A stretch of 64,000 nt of DNA from Blumeriella jaapii (lineage: Eukaryota > Ascomycota > Leotiomycetes > Helotiales > Drepanopezizaceae): contig VWND01000089.1 in the NCBI GenBank assembly GCA_009599575.1, positions 38,501 to 102,500 of the forward strand. Reading direction: 5' to 3'. Positions 33,262-43,608 of this stretch are shown here, piece after piece. Under the pieces are notes generated by a model that was not told where the DNA came from, ran no database searches, and saw nothing but the letters and a program-made list of their open reading frames with translations. Made by a program: the position numbers and the translations under genes. Position 1 is the first letter of the stretch; every line of letters begins with the position of its first letter.

Positions 33262-34442
33262 TCATCGCCGCTGCGAATGATCCCCCACGAGCTGATCTCC
33301 ACTCTGCCGATGATCCGTATTCTTATTATGGGCCTGTCCTCCCTCCTCAGCATTCGCCTGCCCCTTGCCCATATCGGAGTGTTTCGCCGGATCAAAGACA
33401 TAAATCGGGAACTCGAGCAGCACCGTCCGCTTCACAATCGTCGGCAGCTTCTCGTACAGCATCGGCGGGAAAGGGATCAGGATGCTCGTGCGGCTCAGGT
33501 AGCGCGAGTACTCGTCCCAGTGGTTGTCCTTTTCGTAGCGCTTCTTGGCACCGGGCCGTTCTTGGAGCGTGAGACCGGACACGAACATGAGGAGGATGGT
33601 GAGGAAGAAAGGGCCTAGGATGCTGGCGTAGAGGGCTTTGTAGGCGCCTCCGTGGACGTAGCCGTTCGCCGCCGGGCAGACGGCAATCATGAAGATGCCT
33701 GACATCGCCTGTTAGTGGGAGGTGACTTCGTGCCAGTTGGGCAGGGGGGCCAACCGAATTGTATAATTATCTCCCCGAAGTAGTTCGGATGTCTCGTCCA
33801 ACTAAAGAAGCCCTTGTCACAGATGGCACTCTTGTCGCTCTGCCTCGCTTTGAACAGGTATTTCTGAACATCCGACACGCTCTCCATGATCAATCCAATG
33901 CCAAACAATATCACGCCCGCGATGTCTCTGCCAGAACCAAAGCTCGGTTGTGGGTACGCCTTCACGCTGGGCGAGTTGAGGATGGTGATGGGGAGGGACA
34001 CAGTCCAGACCCACAGCATCTGGAAGACCCAGAAGCCGAGGAAGGGGAAGAACTTGTCGCGCTTGTCGTCGAAGCGATCGTCTTTGCCCGTCTTGATGAT
34101 GCGGAAGAGGAGGAAGCCGGAGAGGCGGGCGCCCCAGAGCATGATGAAGATGGAGACCACGATCTGGCGGGCGTTGAGCGTGTCATGGTGGCCGGAGAAG
34201 ACGAGGGTGATGATGGCGAGAACGACGAAGTTGGTTCCTCCAGCAAAGTCTGCCGACTGTTAGATTGTGCCGTTGGGCTGGGGGAGTGTATAGGAGCAGG
34301 GACATGGAGGAAGGCTTGATTACGGACCTGTGAGCTTGTCGAACTTCAACGAGAATGCAATCGCAAAGAAGAACAACTGATAGCCGACTGTTATGAGGAG
34401 CGTTATAGCGAGATAATAGTGGTCAAGCACGTGGAGCGCCAT
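33262..34442 (-). CDS. DUF1295-family integral membrane protein (steroid 5-alpha-reductase-like fold)
   Basis: Polytopic membrane protein related to the C-terminal domain of sterol/steroid reductases and isoprenylcysteine methyltransferases; the actual reaction is unknown. Three exons: 34328-34442, 33755-34249 and 33262-33698, giving 348 aa. Intron 1 is GTCCGT/GCAG (78 nt). Intron 2 is GTTGGC to GTCAG (56 nt); the acceptor at 33699 rather than the nearer AACAG restores IIQFGIFMIAV. Landmarks: LWGARLSGFLLFRI, DVQKYLFKA, the conserved WTRHPNYFGEI near residue 190, and the RPGAKKRYE and WDEYSRYLSRTSILIPFPP region typical of DUF1295. The final 30 residues are hydrophilic. Six or seven membrane helices are likely. 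Confidence 0.86.
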
Positions 34443-35785
34443 CCTGATGCTTCAAGTAAGTCGAGTTTGGGATCTTGGAGCCTTGGGATCTTGGGATCTT
34501 GGAGCTTGGAGCTTGGGGCATGGGGCATGGAAGTGTAGAGCTTGTGATAAGGTGGATGGGATATATGGGATATATGGGATTAAGTACTTTCTGTAGACAT
34601 TCAAGCGGCCTTCGGCTAATTTACGCAGGCGATGTCAACAAATGACGACGGAAAAAGCTCTAGACGGACGGACTGCCTGCGCAAGCGCGTCATCGATTCG
34701 GTAATCGGCCGCTTTCTTCAAGCAAAGGCGATCGGGCGTCGGAGAAACACTTATTCCCAGTCCAGAGCCGATATCAAGCCGGCCGTTCTAAGGTCGCCTT
34801 TATTTCAACTTCAAGTGTGCATCTATAGTATATACTGCTGGCCACGCATCAATATCAAGACTTTGCACTGCAAGTCTTCTCAAACATTCCTTACTTGCCT
34901 TTCTTCTAACTCTCTCAGATCGGCTGCGACGGGAAGACTACGATCTTGCATCGCAACTCTATTCTTTTTCACCCATATCAAGGCATTCTCATGCTGGTCC
35001 ATCGTCCGGCCTCCTACAAGACCAGCCCTCCCATCTTTTCCATTATAGCTGTGCAAAAGATCTCTTGATATGCGCTCAGTTGCCGTGTCTGTCTGCCGGG
35101 CGTTCAACCTTGTCCAGTTGAGACTTGGTGGGGTTGCCTCCAGAAGATGCACAGACGTGGTGTCGACAGTCGTGTTTGGCCTTACAGCAACATCACGAAG
35201 ACTGCGGAGCCTCCAGACCTTGCAACTCAAGCTGTTCCTGATACCGTGATTGGATTATCCTGCGAACATAGGCTCTGATACCTGCTCCAGTCGACCCCGT
35301 TCTCGCTTGAACGTACGGTGAAACACCTCCTGTTTGGGAAACCTCAAAATCCGTTTATGCCCAGCCTTTGGTGTCTGACGAGCGCAACTCTCCGACTCTG
35401 ATGAGACTGTTTGTGACGATGCCATCAGACACCGCTGGCGCTAAGCTTCTCAAGCCTTTTCTGTGGTTCTGGCATGCTTCTTCGCCCCCCAAACTACTGC
35501 CTCCGGTTCAATTTTCTGACAGCATTATTCATGCTTTGCTGCAGAGCGTCGGAGTGTTGCTGATCTTGTTTCCCGTCTGGCTGGTTTCCCTGGTCTTTCG
35601 CAGCGCAGTAACCTTATGATTATCCTTTGTCTTGCTGCTTGCTTCTGTTATTCCAGCTGCCGAATACGCTCTCTTTTGGGAGGTCAACTTTCACGATACT
35701 TCCAATCGAATTTACCACGGCTGGTCTGTTGGAAATTAACGTTCTTTGAATTATCGTTCGCATACCTAATCTATATATCTTCATC
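34443..35785. other. Intergenic spacer
   Basis: About 1.3 kb. Just upstream of the DUF1295 start is a run of near-identical phrases (CTTGGGATCTTGGGATCTTGG, GGGGCATGGGGCATGG, GGATATATGGGATATATGG) at 34470-34580, small tandem duplications. The open frames at 34632-35230 have no recognisable content. No gene supported. Confidence 0.45.
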
Positions 35786-37610
35786 ATGCGCAAAATTACA
35801 TCAATATCGCTACTAATAGCGATAATCTCTAGCTTAGTACAGGTAAGATCACTGGGGAAAAGGGTGGCTGGCAATAGAGTTGACAGGATCATAGGCCGAT
35901 ATCGCCTTTCCAGAACAACATAAACGGATCGACATATCAGGCTCGTTGTCTGCGTCAGTGGAAGCGCCGTTGGGAGAGTCAAAGCCTGTCTACGAAAAGG
36001 TCATATCTAGGAATGTGGTGAAAGCTGAAGGAGATCAGGGGAAGGCAAGCTCGCAATTGGGAGGAGCAGGGGCGATTCAAGCTCTGTTAGAAATTCTAGG
36101 ATTCAAGAGCAAAGATCGTGGACGCAACAAGTCCGGCGGGAATAGTAGTGGAAAGCCGGACGATAAGCAACAGAACGATGAGCAACAGAACGATGAGCAA
36201 CAGAACGATGAGCAACAGAACGATGAGCAACAGAACGAGGAGCAACAGACGGTGAATGAAAGCCTATTGGAAGATAACGCGAGGCTACAGAATGAGATAA
36301 AGAAGCAACAAAACGAAAAAGAAAAGCAACAGAACCAGAAAGCAAAGCAGCAGAATGAGCATGAGAAGCTACAGATTGATAATGAGAGGCTACAGAACGA
36401 GAAAGCGAGGCTAGAGAACGAGAAGGCGAAGCAACAGAAGGAAAAGCAACAGAACGCAGAGCAACGGAAAGATCAGCAACAGGACGATAAGCAACCGAAC
36501 AATGAGCAACAGACGGTGAACGAAAGCCTATTGGAAGATAACGCGAGGCTACAGAATGAGATAAAGAAGCAACAAAACGAGAAAGAAAAGCAAGTGAATC
36601 GGAAAGCGAAGCAGCAGAATGAGCATGAGAAGCTACAGATTGATAATGAGAGGCTACAGAACGAGAAGGAGAGGCTAGAGAACGAGAAGGCGGAGCAACT
36701 GAACGAGAAAGCGAAGCAGCAGAATGATAGGAACGGTACAGAATCACCAGTACCAGGTGTTCCGCCTCAGGTCGGACTGCCTGGCCCTTCAACATTGCCT
36801 CTAGCTGCAATTGTCAAGGTTTCCGACCCTGCGATTCCTGTCGTTGGCAAGTAGCAATTTTCAATGTGAACAAAACTTTACTGACAGTTGATAAGCACCC
36901 GGGGCAAAACCTTCTGCATCTGGAACGCCGCCTACTGTCGTGGAAGATGTCAATCGTATGTTTTCTCCTTTCCACTTCTTTTCCGTGACATCCTATTTCG
37001 TCTTTTGAGCTATCATCTAATGTGCTTTAGCTAATGCACCCGCCGCTGCTGGCCAAATCGTTGAAGGAGTAGGTACAGTCCGCCCCGACGGCGCGTGCGA
37101 TTGTTCCTGTTCCTGCGCTGCAGGATCCTTTGCGAACGTTGTAGCCCCTCAGGGCCCAGCTCCTCCTGCTGCGGTTGGTACGTGAATAATTCTCTACTGC
37201 TTTTCGTCCCCCTCCATCTACCTGTCCAAGTGCGGAGATCAGGTCTTTCTCTCTTCTTATCTTTTGTGGCGCGAAAATTGAAGATTCAAAGTGCTAATCC
37301 CCAAACAGTAGGGGGAGGGGGAAGAGATGGTGGTGGTAGTACAACCCTCTCTACCGCTACAACTATCCCATCAAGGTTTCCAATAGCCGGATTTCCCCTC
37401 GCAGCACCAGTGGCTCAAGCCCCTGGCCCAGCGCAGGCACAACAGCAGGGGACACCTCCACCGGTTGTAAATACTGGAGGAACTCCAGAAGAGGTGGCGG
37501 CAGCACAGCAGCTGGCTAACGCGCAGAAGATCAACATCGCGACGTATAAGCTAACGAATAAGCTGGTGCTGGGTAACTTGGCGCAGGCTACTCCACCACC
37601 CGCAGTGTAA
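35786..37610 (+). CDS. Unrecognised, probably secreted coiled-coil repeat protein
   Basis: I do not recognise this family. Proposed exons: 35786-35842, 35941-36846, 36896-36955, 37031-37177 and 37309-37610, about 490 aa. Exon 1 encodes an apparent signal peptide (MRKITSISLLIAIISSLVQ) with a strong GTAAGA donor, but joining it to exon 2 needs one extra base; an alternative start at 35616 with a weaker donor keeps frame. Exon 2 has no in-frame ATG, so an upstream exon must exist. It encodes NDEQQ repeats (36170-36248), then two copies, 264 bp apart, of a module starting QQTVNESLLEDNARLQNEIK with strong coiled-coil character. Exons 3-5 give a Pro/Ala/Gly region with a CDCSCSC cluster, a Gly stretch and a C-terminal AQKINIATYKLTNKLVLGNL. 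The intron after exon 2 has a GC donor (GCAAGT). Downstream phases all agree, which supports a real gene. Confidence 0.6.
36170..36720 (+). repeat. Nested coding repeats: 15-bp NDEQQ units and a 264-bp duplicated coiled-coil module
   Basis: Five copies of a 15-bp unit (CAGAACGATGAGCAA) cover 36170-36248. Two near-identical longer modules begin at 36246 and 36510 (CAGACGGTGAAYGAAAGCC) and share QNEHEKLQIDNERLQNEK. The nearly identical DNA at silent sites indicates recent duplication or homogenisation. Confidence 0.9.
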
Positions 37611-38055
37611 TTTGGAGTCCGGCCTGGCTGAGAACAGGTGACGGCCGAGAGGAGCGGGCGTGAATGTGGGATATGGAGGAGCAGGCGTGGATGTTGAAAG
37701 TGAGTGTGGGACTTGGATCGGTCTTTCGATACATATTATTGACCTTTGGCGTTGGGCAAGATATCCGATCATCTAATGAGTTTATGCCGTTTGGGGGGGG
37801 GGGGGGGCAAGGAAGGGGAGGCTCCAGAATTTCAGGTGATATCTCTAGCTTGTTGTAGACGTTCATGGCTTTATGACACTTAAATGACCACACGTTCGTC
37901 CTCTTGTCGCGAAGCATATACAAGAGAGAGTGCGGTGTGCAGTTATCGACCATAGAAGCAATGGTAAGTGACGCCAAGTGGCAGTCCCGTCAATGTCGTG
38001 GTCTCCTGTATCCTTTCACGCCTCCACAGAAAATGCAATTGGAGAAAGTTGAATG
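37611..38055. other. Intergenic spacer with poly-G tract
   Basis: About 445 bp between the coiled-coil gene and RPP1. It contains a run of about 15 G near 37793-37807. No gene seen. Confidence 0.4.
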
Positions 38056-39057
38056 TCAGCTCTTGACTTCTGGTGCTTTACTTGTTTTGCTTGCTGACTC
38101 GAGGGTATCTTGAGGTTTTTCCAACAACGCCGCCGCCGCCGCCGCCGCCGCAGCATCGCTCGCCGCCTTCAATGCCAATTTCGCCCTCTTCACAGCCCTC
38201 TTACTCATCACGGGTGTCCCGTCGGCATTCGTTTCCTCGACCTTCCTCTTGTTCCCTTTCTTCGCACTCCCATTCCCTTCTTTCTCCTTGCTCTTTTCTT
38301 TCCCACCGACAACATCAGTGACCACGGCTTCGCTTTCCCCGCCGTCAACGACCTCCACGACGCCCCTGAAGCTCCTCCGCTTCACACCCTCATTGACAAC
38401 CACCTCCCTACTCCTCACCCCCATCCCCTCTACGCCCCTCTCCCTGCCCAGCCCCCACACGCTCAGCAGATTGACCACATCCGCCGGCGCCCTACACCCG
38501 AGCACCCCCTTCGCCTCACTGCTGATGACCAACCCGCGGCCCTTGGTCGCCCTGACGATCCCCATCACGTTACTGATGAAGTTCCTGCGCGCGTCGCTCC
38601 CGCCCTCCGACGCCTGCGCGTAGCAGATCTCGACCCGCACGCCCCGGTTCACGGCCGTCATGAGTGGCTTCGGCTTCCAGTGAAACGGGTACCGCTTCGT
38701 CAGGTCCATCGAGATGAGCGAGTGTTCCGTCAGCGTGGAGCAGGCCGCGAGGAAGGCCTTCTCGTTCGTGGGCCGCAGCGCGAAGAGGTCGTAGGCCGCT
38801 GCCAGGGCGGCCATTCGGTAGTTCTGCGAGGGGTCTGTGAAGACGAGCGTGCAGCGCCTGAGAAGCGCGGTCTTGGGAGGGAGAGCGAAGGGTGGCGCGC
38901 TGGGTATGGCGCAGGTTATTTCGGAGGGGAGCGGTCCTGAATGCAGGTGGTTGAGCGCAAGAGTGTTGTAGCCGAGGGTGTTGAGGAAGCGGATTGTGCG
39001 TTCGAGCTGAGCGGCAGGCTGGCTCGAGGACCAGGGAACGTTGAGGTCGTAGAGCAT
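38056..39057 (-). CDS. RPP1: RNase P/MRP protein subunit Rpp1 (Rpp30 family)
   Basis: Nuclear RNase P and RNase MRP subunit for tRNA 5' processing and rRNA maturation. Single exon, 333 aa. The PHP-like TIM-barrel core shows MLYDLNVPW at the start, LGYNTLALNH near residue 32, RRCTLVFTD near 88, YDLFALRPTNEKAF near 110 and HSLISMDLTKRYPFHWKPK near 133. GVRVEICYAQA and RRNFISNV follow; these match yeast Rpp1 and human Rpp30. The C-terminal third is a Lys-rich, Ala-rich disordered tail (KRAVKRAKLALKAASD) that includes an Ala run from a GCC/GCG microsatellite at 38127-38152. Confidence 0.9.
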   Translation of the reverse strand: MLYDLNVPWSSSQPAAQLERTIRFLNTLGYNTLALNHLHSGPLPSEITCAIPSAPPFALPPKTALLRRCTLVFTDPSQNYRMAALAAAYDLFALRPTNEKAFLAACSTLTEHSLISMDLTKRYPFHWKPKPLMTAVNRGVRVEICYAQASEGGSDARRNFISNVMGIVRATKGRGLVISSEAKGVLGCRAPADVVNLLSVWGLGRERGVEGMGVRSREVVVNEGVKRRSFRGVVEVVDGGESEAVVTDVVGGKEKSKEKEGNGSAKKGNKRKVEETNADGTPVMSKRAVKRAKLALKAASDAAAAAAAAALLEKPQDTLESASKTSKAPEVKS

Positions 39058-39107
39058 GGTTGTGGTTGTGGTTGTGGTTGTGGTTGTGGTTGTGGTTGTG
39101 GTTGTGG
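39058..39107 (+). repeat. (GGTTGT)n hexanucleotide repeat directly upstream of the RPP1 ATG
   Basis: About eight uninterrupted GGTTGT units begin at the base after the RPP1 start codon (minus strand), so the transcribed strand gives (ACAACC)n ending at the ATG. It must lie in the 5' leader or core promoter of RPP1, between the divergent RPP1 and CK2 alpha genes. Confidence 0.85.
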
Positions 39108-39417
39108 GGGGTGTCTAGATGTTGTGGTTTCTTTACATTTGATGCTCTGATACCCGCACGCCACGCCTACTAATCACACCCTTTCTCCGTCTGGTTAGCG
39201 CGGGGTTTCCTCAGCCGCGCACGTTTCCATCCCAAGGTCCTCGCCTCAACTCTCACTCAGTTCGACATTTCTACCATCTCGCGAGCATTCCCGACAAGAA
39301 GAACTTCGTTTCCATACTCGCCGGCGCCTGCGATCCCTTCCAGCGGCAACGAGCCTCTGCGGTCTCCCTCCACCGCTCCCGTGGTACGCGCTGTGCCCTG
39401 CCAGCAGGCCCGCTGCA

Positions 39418-40785
39418 ATGGCGCGTGTTTATGCGGATGTCAACCAGACCATGCCCCGGTCCTATTGGGACTACGACAGCGTCAACATCACCTGGGGCGT
39501 TTTGGAGAACTACGAGGTTGTGCGCAAGATCGGTACGCTCGCGCGCCGCAGATGGACCTGCAGCTATCCCCTTGTTTACATGTGCGCGCGGTGGCTAATA
39601 AACACATCTTGCGCCAGGACGAGGAAAGTACTCGGAGGTCTTCGAGGGCATCAACGTCGTCAACTACCAGAAGTGCGTGATCAAGGTCCTCAAGCCGGTC
39701 AAGAAGAAGAAGATCAAAAGGGAGATCAAGATCTTGCAGAATCTGTCGGGCGGCCCGAATATCATCGGCCTGCTGGATGTCGTCCGAGACCAACAAGTAA
39801 ACCAGTCCTCTCCTAATTTCTCCCCCGATTCAGCCCCCCGAGCTGGGGAAGGCAAATGCGCCTACGATGGCTTCGAATTCTCAGATGAAGAGACAGACGA
39901 CTCATTCATGATGCAGAGCAAAACACCGTCCTTGATCTTCGAGTATGTCAACAACACAGACTTTCGATCCCTCTACCCCAAATTCGTCGACTACGATGTC
40001 CGGTACTACATCTTCGAGCTGTTGAAGGTATGAGCTCGGATCCGGGCCGGGGTAGAACTGGTGCTAATGGATCAGGCACTCGACTACTGCCACAGCAAGG
40101 GGATCATGCACCGCGATGTGAAGCCCCACAATGTGATTGATCACGAGAACCGCAAGGTACAGTTTCCAAGTAGGATCAGTGCGACAAAACTAACGAGATC
40201 TAGTTACGTTTGATAGATTGGGGTCTCGCGGAATTCTACCACCAAGGGACGGAATACAACGTCCGAGTCGCATCCAGATACTTCAAAGGCCCGGAACTCC
40301 TTGTTGACTTTCAGGAGTACGACTACTCCCTCGACATGTGGTCCTTAGGGGCCATGTTCGCCTCCATGATCTTCCGGAAAGAACCTTTCTTCCACGGCAA
40401 CAGCAACTCCGACCAACTGGTCAAGATTGCCAAGGTCTTGGGTACGGAAGACTTGTTTGACTACCTCGACAAATACGAGATCGAGCTAGATGCCCAGTAC
40501 GACGATATTCTTGGCCGGTTTGCGAAGAAAAACTGGCACAGTTTCGTCAACTCCGAGAATCAGAGATTTGTCACAAACGAAGCTATCGATTTCCTGGACA
40601 AGTTATTGAGATATGACCACCAAGTCAGCTTTTCCATTCTCATCCAACCCGGCTCTAGTGCTAACAATTTTCAGGAACGACTGACAGCCAAGGAAGCCAT
40701 GGCGCATGCTTTCTTCGCCCCTGTTCGAGCAGCCGAGCAAACCGCCCGCTTAGCTGCCGCTGGAACCGCCTCCACATCTTCGTGA
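39418..40785 (+). CDS. CKA1: Casein kinase 2 alpha catalytic subunit
   Basis: Constitutive acidophilic Ser/Thr kinase. Six exons: 39418-39532, 39618-39796, 39917-40027, 40076-40156, 40204-40623 and 40675-40785, giving 338 aa. Introns are 85, 120, 48, 47 and 51 nt. Landmarks: the Gly loop [13 protein letters not shown] rebuilt across intron 1, [20 protein letters not shown] with the catalytic Lys and the CK2 basic cluster, MHRDVKPHN, the CK2-specific DWG in place of DFG, and the regions around [19 protein letters not shown] and [14 protein letters not shown]. The 120-nt second intron is a multiple of three with no in-frame stop, so its retention would add 40 residues after VVRDQQ. Which form dominates is unknown, but the spliced form matches the family. 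Confidence 0.96.
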
Positions 40786-42065
40786 AAACTCTCCCCCTTT
40801 CCTAAAACCATCTTAGGATTCAGCAACGGAATCACTCTGTTGTGAAGCGACTCTCTCTGGGCGTCATCTGGGCGCCTTTCTTTCTACGAAACTCAAGAGT
40901 GACGTGATGACTGGGGTGGCGGGCTCAGACGAATAACTGGGTGGATCGGGCGTTTCGATTAGCTGCGAGCGCATGCTCACGTGGCCGACGAATAGTCGGC
41001 ACTGGGGTCGGCCTTTATACTCCTCTTTGGTGATGCATGCATAGCTGGGGCTGGTAGAGCGGGGGGTGGGTGCATTGAGACCGAATTGTGAGCTGGCGGG
41101 ATAATAAGTGCTGCTGGCTGTAGATATGATGCGAGAATGAGAAAACTTGAGTCTTCCGTGTGCTGTCTGCCGCTCGCCGCTCTCGTCTGGCTTTGGGGAC
41201 CTTCATAGGCAGAGTCAGGCTTCTTCAAGTGAAAGAAGACCGACTTTTTTTGAGGCAATTTCTCTTGTTTCCTAGTTCCTGCCTTATTTAAGTGAATGCC
41301 CTGTACCTGGAAGAAAACATGAATTTGGTTTGAAATCTTGTACATTGAAATTTCATCCATGCATGGAAGTGTCCATGTCATGAATGTACATCTATCTGGC
41401 TATACGTCTTTCGAGAAAAGTTCATATGAAACCACCTTTATCACTTTCAAGTTCGCGGACTTCAGATAGGTAGGTTGATAGGTAGGCAGGAGTGTCGGTA
41501 GCTTATGGTTGTATCGCAAGAGGGTGCGTGATAGGTGTGATAAGAAAGGATCATTCCTTCACGAGGAAAGCAGGCACAAAATACGTGATCGATAAGCAGA
41601 ACAGCAGTATCCGTCGGTCCAGAATGCTACCTACGATAGAGGAACAGCCCGTTGATCGGGAGCGCGGAGAGAGTGCTCGATAAGCTAAGAGCAGTGGTGG
41701 CTCCTACGGAGTAGATATCTTTTCCGGGAGGGCGAGAAAGTGACGCTTCCAAAATGTCATCATGGGAGCTTTACCGGGTCCAGTCTCGGGGGTGGGCAAC
41801 TTCGGAGTGGCAGAAGGGCGTTTGAGATGATACATTGGTTCGTAGGCCGAGACTACCTAGCTCTCGGGCGTCAGTACAAGAATCAAGCCAGATTTCAAGG
41901 GTCGTACATTGTCTCCTGGCTACTGTAGTGTGCCGCTTGTGGCATCGGTTGAGCTTCTGCGTACCAGTTTCATGGTGTGGGAGTTGGGTACCGCAAGAAT
42001 CGACAAGTCCTGGTTCTGAGATACTGCATCGCGCCGACCTAGATGGTGCGTTCGCTTGATATGAT
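40786..42065. other. Intergenic spacer between convergent genes
   Basis: About 1.3 kb holding the 3' regions of CK2 alpha (+) and the cysteine synthase-like gene (-). The 134-aa minus-strand frame at 40977-41381 is Pro/Ser-rich with no conserved signature, so I do not call it. No RNA gene recognised. Confidence 0.4.
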
Positions 42066-43409
42066 TCACCTCTCGCGTATGCCGAGCAGACCCAGAAGAT
42101 CAGTCCCAGCATGCTCTTCCTCCAGGCCTAGCTCTCCAACCTTCTTCCAGAACTTGCTTAGATGCCTCGTACCACTATCGCAAAGAATAGTGACTACCCG
42201 ACTGTCCCTTGGCATTTGGAGTGCGGTGACAACAGCTGCCACGCAATTCACAGCACTACTGCTCCCAACGAAGATTCCATCCTTCTCGACAAGCCATCTG
42301 GCCATCTTGAGCGCTTGCAAGTCCGTGACTTTGACAGCGTCATCGATCAACTCCCTACCAGTATCAAAGTTCTCGGTAAGCCGGTTGATACCAATTCCTT
42401 CGACAATGGTATCAACTTGCTGCCTCCTTCTGGTCCCCTCTTTCTCGGTTGGCGAAAACATGACCCCATGCTTGACTTTGTTGTACAGTCCACTGCCCTC
42501 TGGATCTGCCAAGACGACCTTCAGGCTGTCTCCCAAACCCATATCCTCTTTCAAGTACGTCGTGATGCCAGAAAGCGTTCCGCCAGTGCCAGCCCCAGCA
42601 ACGAAAGCATCAATTTGCCCACCAGTCTGCTGCCAAATTTCGGGGCCTGTGCTCTTCAAATGCGCTCTGTAATTGGCCAATGATTCAAATTGATCTGCAA
42701 AGAAGCCCCGACTATCATCGTCCTTCGAAGCAGTATGCTCTGCGGCTCTCCTCCTAGCCAGATTGACAAAATGCTCCGCCGACGTGATAGGCGCAGGCGT
42801 GACCCTCTCGACCGTAGCACCCAGGTGGTGCAACAGATCCGATTTCTCCGTGCTCTGGTCGTTCGGCATGCAAATATGAGCCCTGTAACCCAGTGCCCTT
42901 GCCAGAGTTGCCAGCGAAATGCCCGTACTGCCCACTGTGCCCTCATAGATGGTATCTCCGCGCCCAGGGGCTAGCAAGCCCTCTTCTTCAGCCATTCGAA
43001 TCATGTTCAACGCCACTCGGTCCTTGGGGCTCCCTCCAGCTCCGTTGAGAAACTCGGCTTTGGCGAGGATGGTACATCCCGTAGCTTCAGACAAGCTCCT
43101 GATCTTGAAGAGGGGCGTGTTGCCTATGCAGCCTACTATCCCTTCTGGTATCGGGGGGCGTGGGAGACCAGCGACGGATTGGCGCGCGCTCTGCGTACGG
43201 TCCTCGAGTTTGACGGGAGGGAGATAGGCGTTTGGGGGGACGGAATCGGAAGAAGAGGTCTTTTCATGAAGGCCTCGTCGGCGCTGGTATCGACGTTCGA
43301 GGTCTGGGTAGAAGTCTTTCAAGCCCAGAGTGACGAGGACGCCGGCGACAAAGGCGAATGCTACGGCGGCAGTGCCATAGACCTTTGGGTGATTGCTCAT
43401 AGACATCAT
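42066..43409 (-). CDS. Membrane-anchored cysteine synthase-like PLP enzyme
   Basis: Fold-type II PLP enzyme of the cysteine synthase/cystathionine beta-synthase family, close to fungal 'cysteine synthase 2'. Single exon, 447 aa. An N-terminal TM helix (about residues 11-31, GTAAVAFAFVAGVLVTLGLK) precedes a basic linker; relatives of this type are placed on mitochondrial membranes. The catalytic core begins with GCIGNTPLFKI. The PLP lysine is in GGSPKDRVALNM. The substrate loop reads GTVGSTGISLA where classical enzymes have TSGNTG. The phosphate loop is GAGTGGTLSG, and the C-terminal Ser site is ILCDSGTRHLSKFW. The altered loop makes O-acetylserine use uncertain. It is divergent from the NDUFAF7 gene with only 199 bp between starts. 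Confidence 0.9.
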   Translation of the reverse strand: MMSMSNHPKVYGTAAVAFAFVAGVLVTLGLKDFYPDLERRYQRRRGLHEKTSSSDSVPPNAYLPPVKLEDRTQSARQSVAGLPRPPIPEGIVGCIGNTPLFKIRSLSEATGCTILAKAEFLNGAGGSPKDRVALNMIRMAEEEGLLAPGRGDTIYEGTVGSTGISLATLARALGYRAHICMPNDQSTEKSDLLHHLGATVERVTPAPITSAEHFVNLARRRAAEHTASKDDDSRGFFADQFESLANYRAHLKSTGPEIWQQTGGQIDAFVAGAGTGGTLSGITTYLKEDMGLGDSLKVVLADPEGSGLYNKVKHGVMFSPTEKEGTRRRQQVDTIVEGIGINRLTENFDTGRELIDDAVKVTDLQALKMARWLVEKDGIFVGSSSAVNCVAAVVTALQMPRDSRVVTILCDSGTRHLSKFWKKVGELGLEEEHAGTDLLGLLGIRER

Positions 43410-43608
43410 GTCGCCGTTCTCGAGTCATTGTGTACGCCGTGGCCGATGTTTGTTTACTTCACAGCGTCGTGGAACGCAGGAGGTCGCCAGTGGCACCTAT
43501 AGAATGTGGGGGTGTCTACGAAGTAAATTCGGCAGGGATTGGGAGCTTGGGCATTTCGAAGTTGACCTCGCGCCGAAGCTTCAATGTCAACATTCCCGTC
43601 TACATTCT
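43410..43608. promoter_or_regulatory. Compact divergent promoter, cysteine synthase-like/NDUFAF7
   Basis: The 199 bp between two divergent start codons must hold both promoters and leaders. Both products are expected to be mitochondrial, so shared control is possible, though nothing in the sequence proves it. Confidence 0.55.

Noticed and set aside
40977..41381. A 134-aa minus-strand frame beyond the CK2 alpha 3' end
   Set aside because: Low-complexity Pro/Ser content with no recognisable motif.
5341..43409. A possible secondary-metabolite or detoxification cluster (ABC transporter, SDR, cysteine synthase-like enzyme)
   Set aside because: The genes are 20-35 kb apart, separated by housekeeping genes, and no core biosynthetic enzyme is present.
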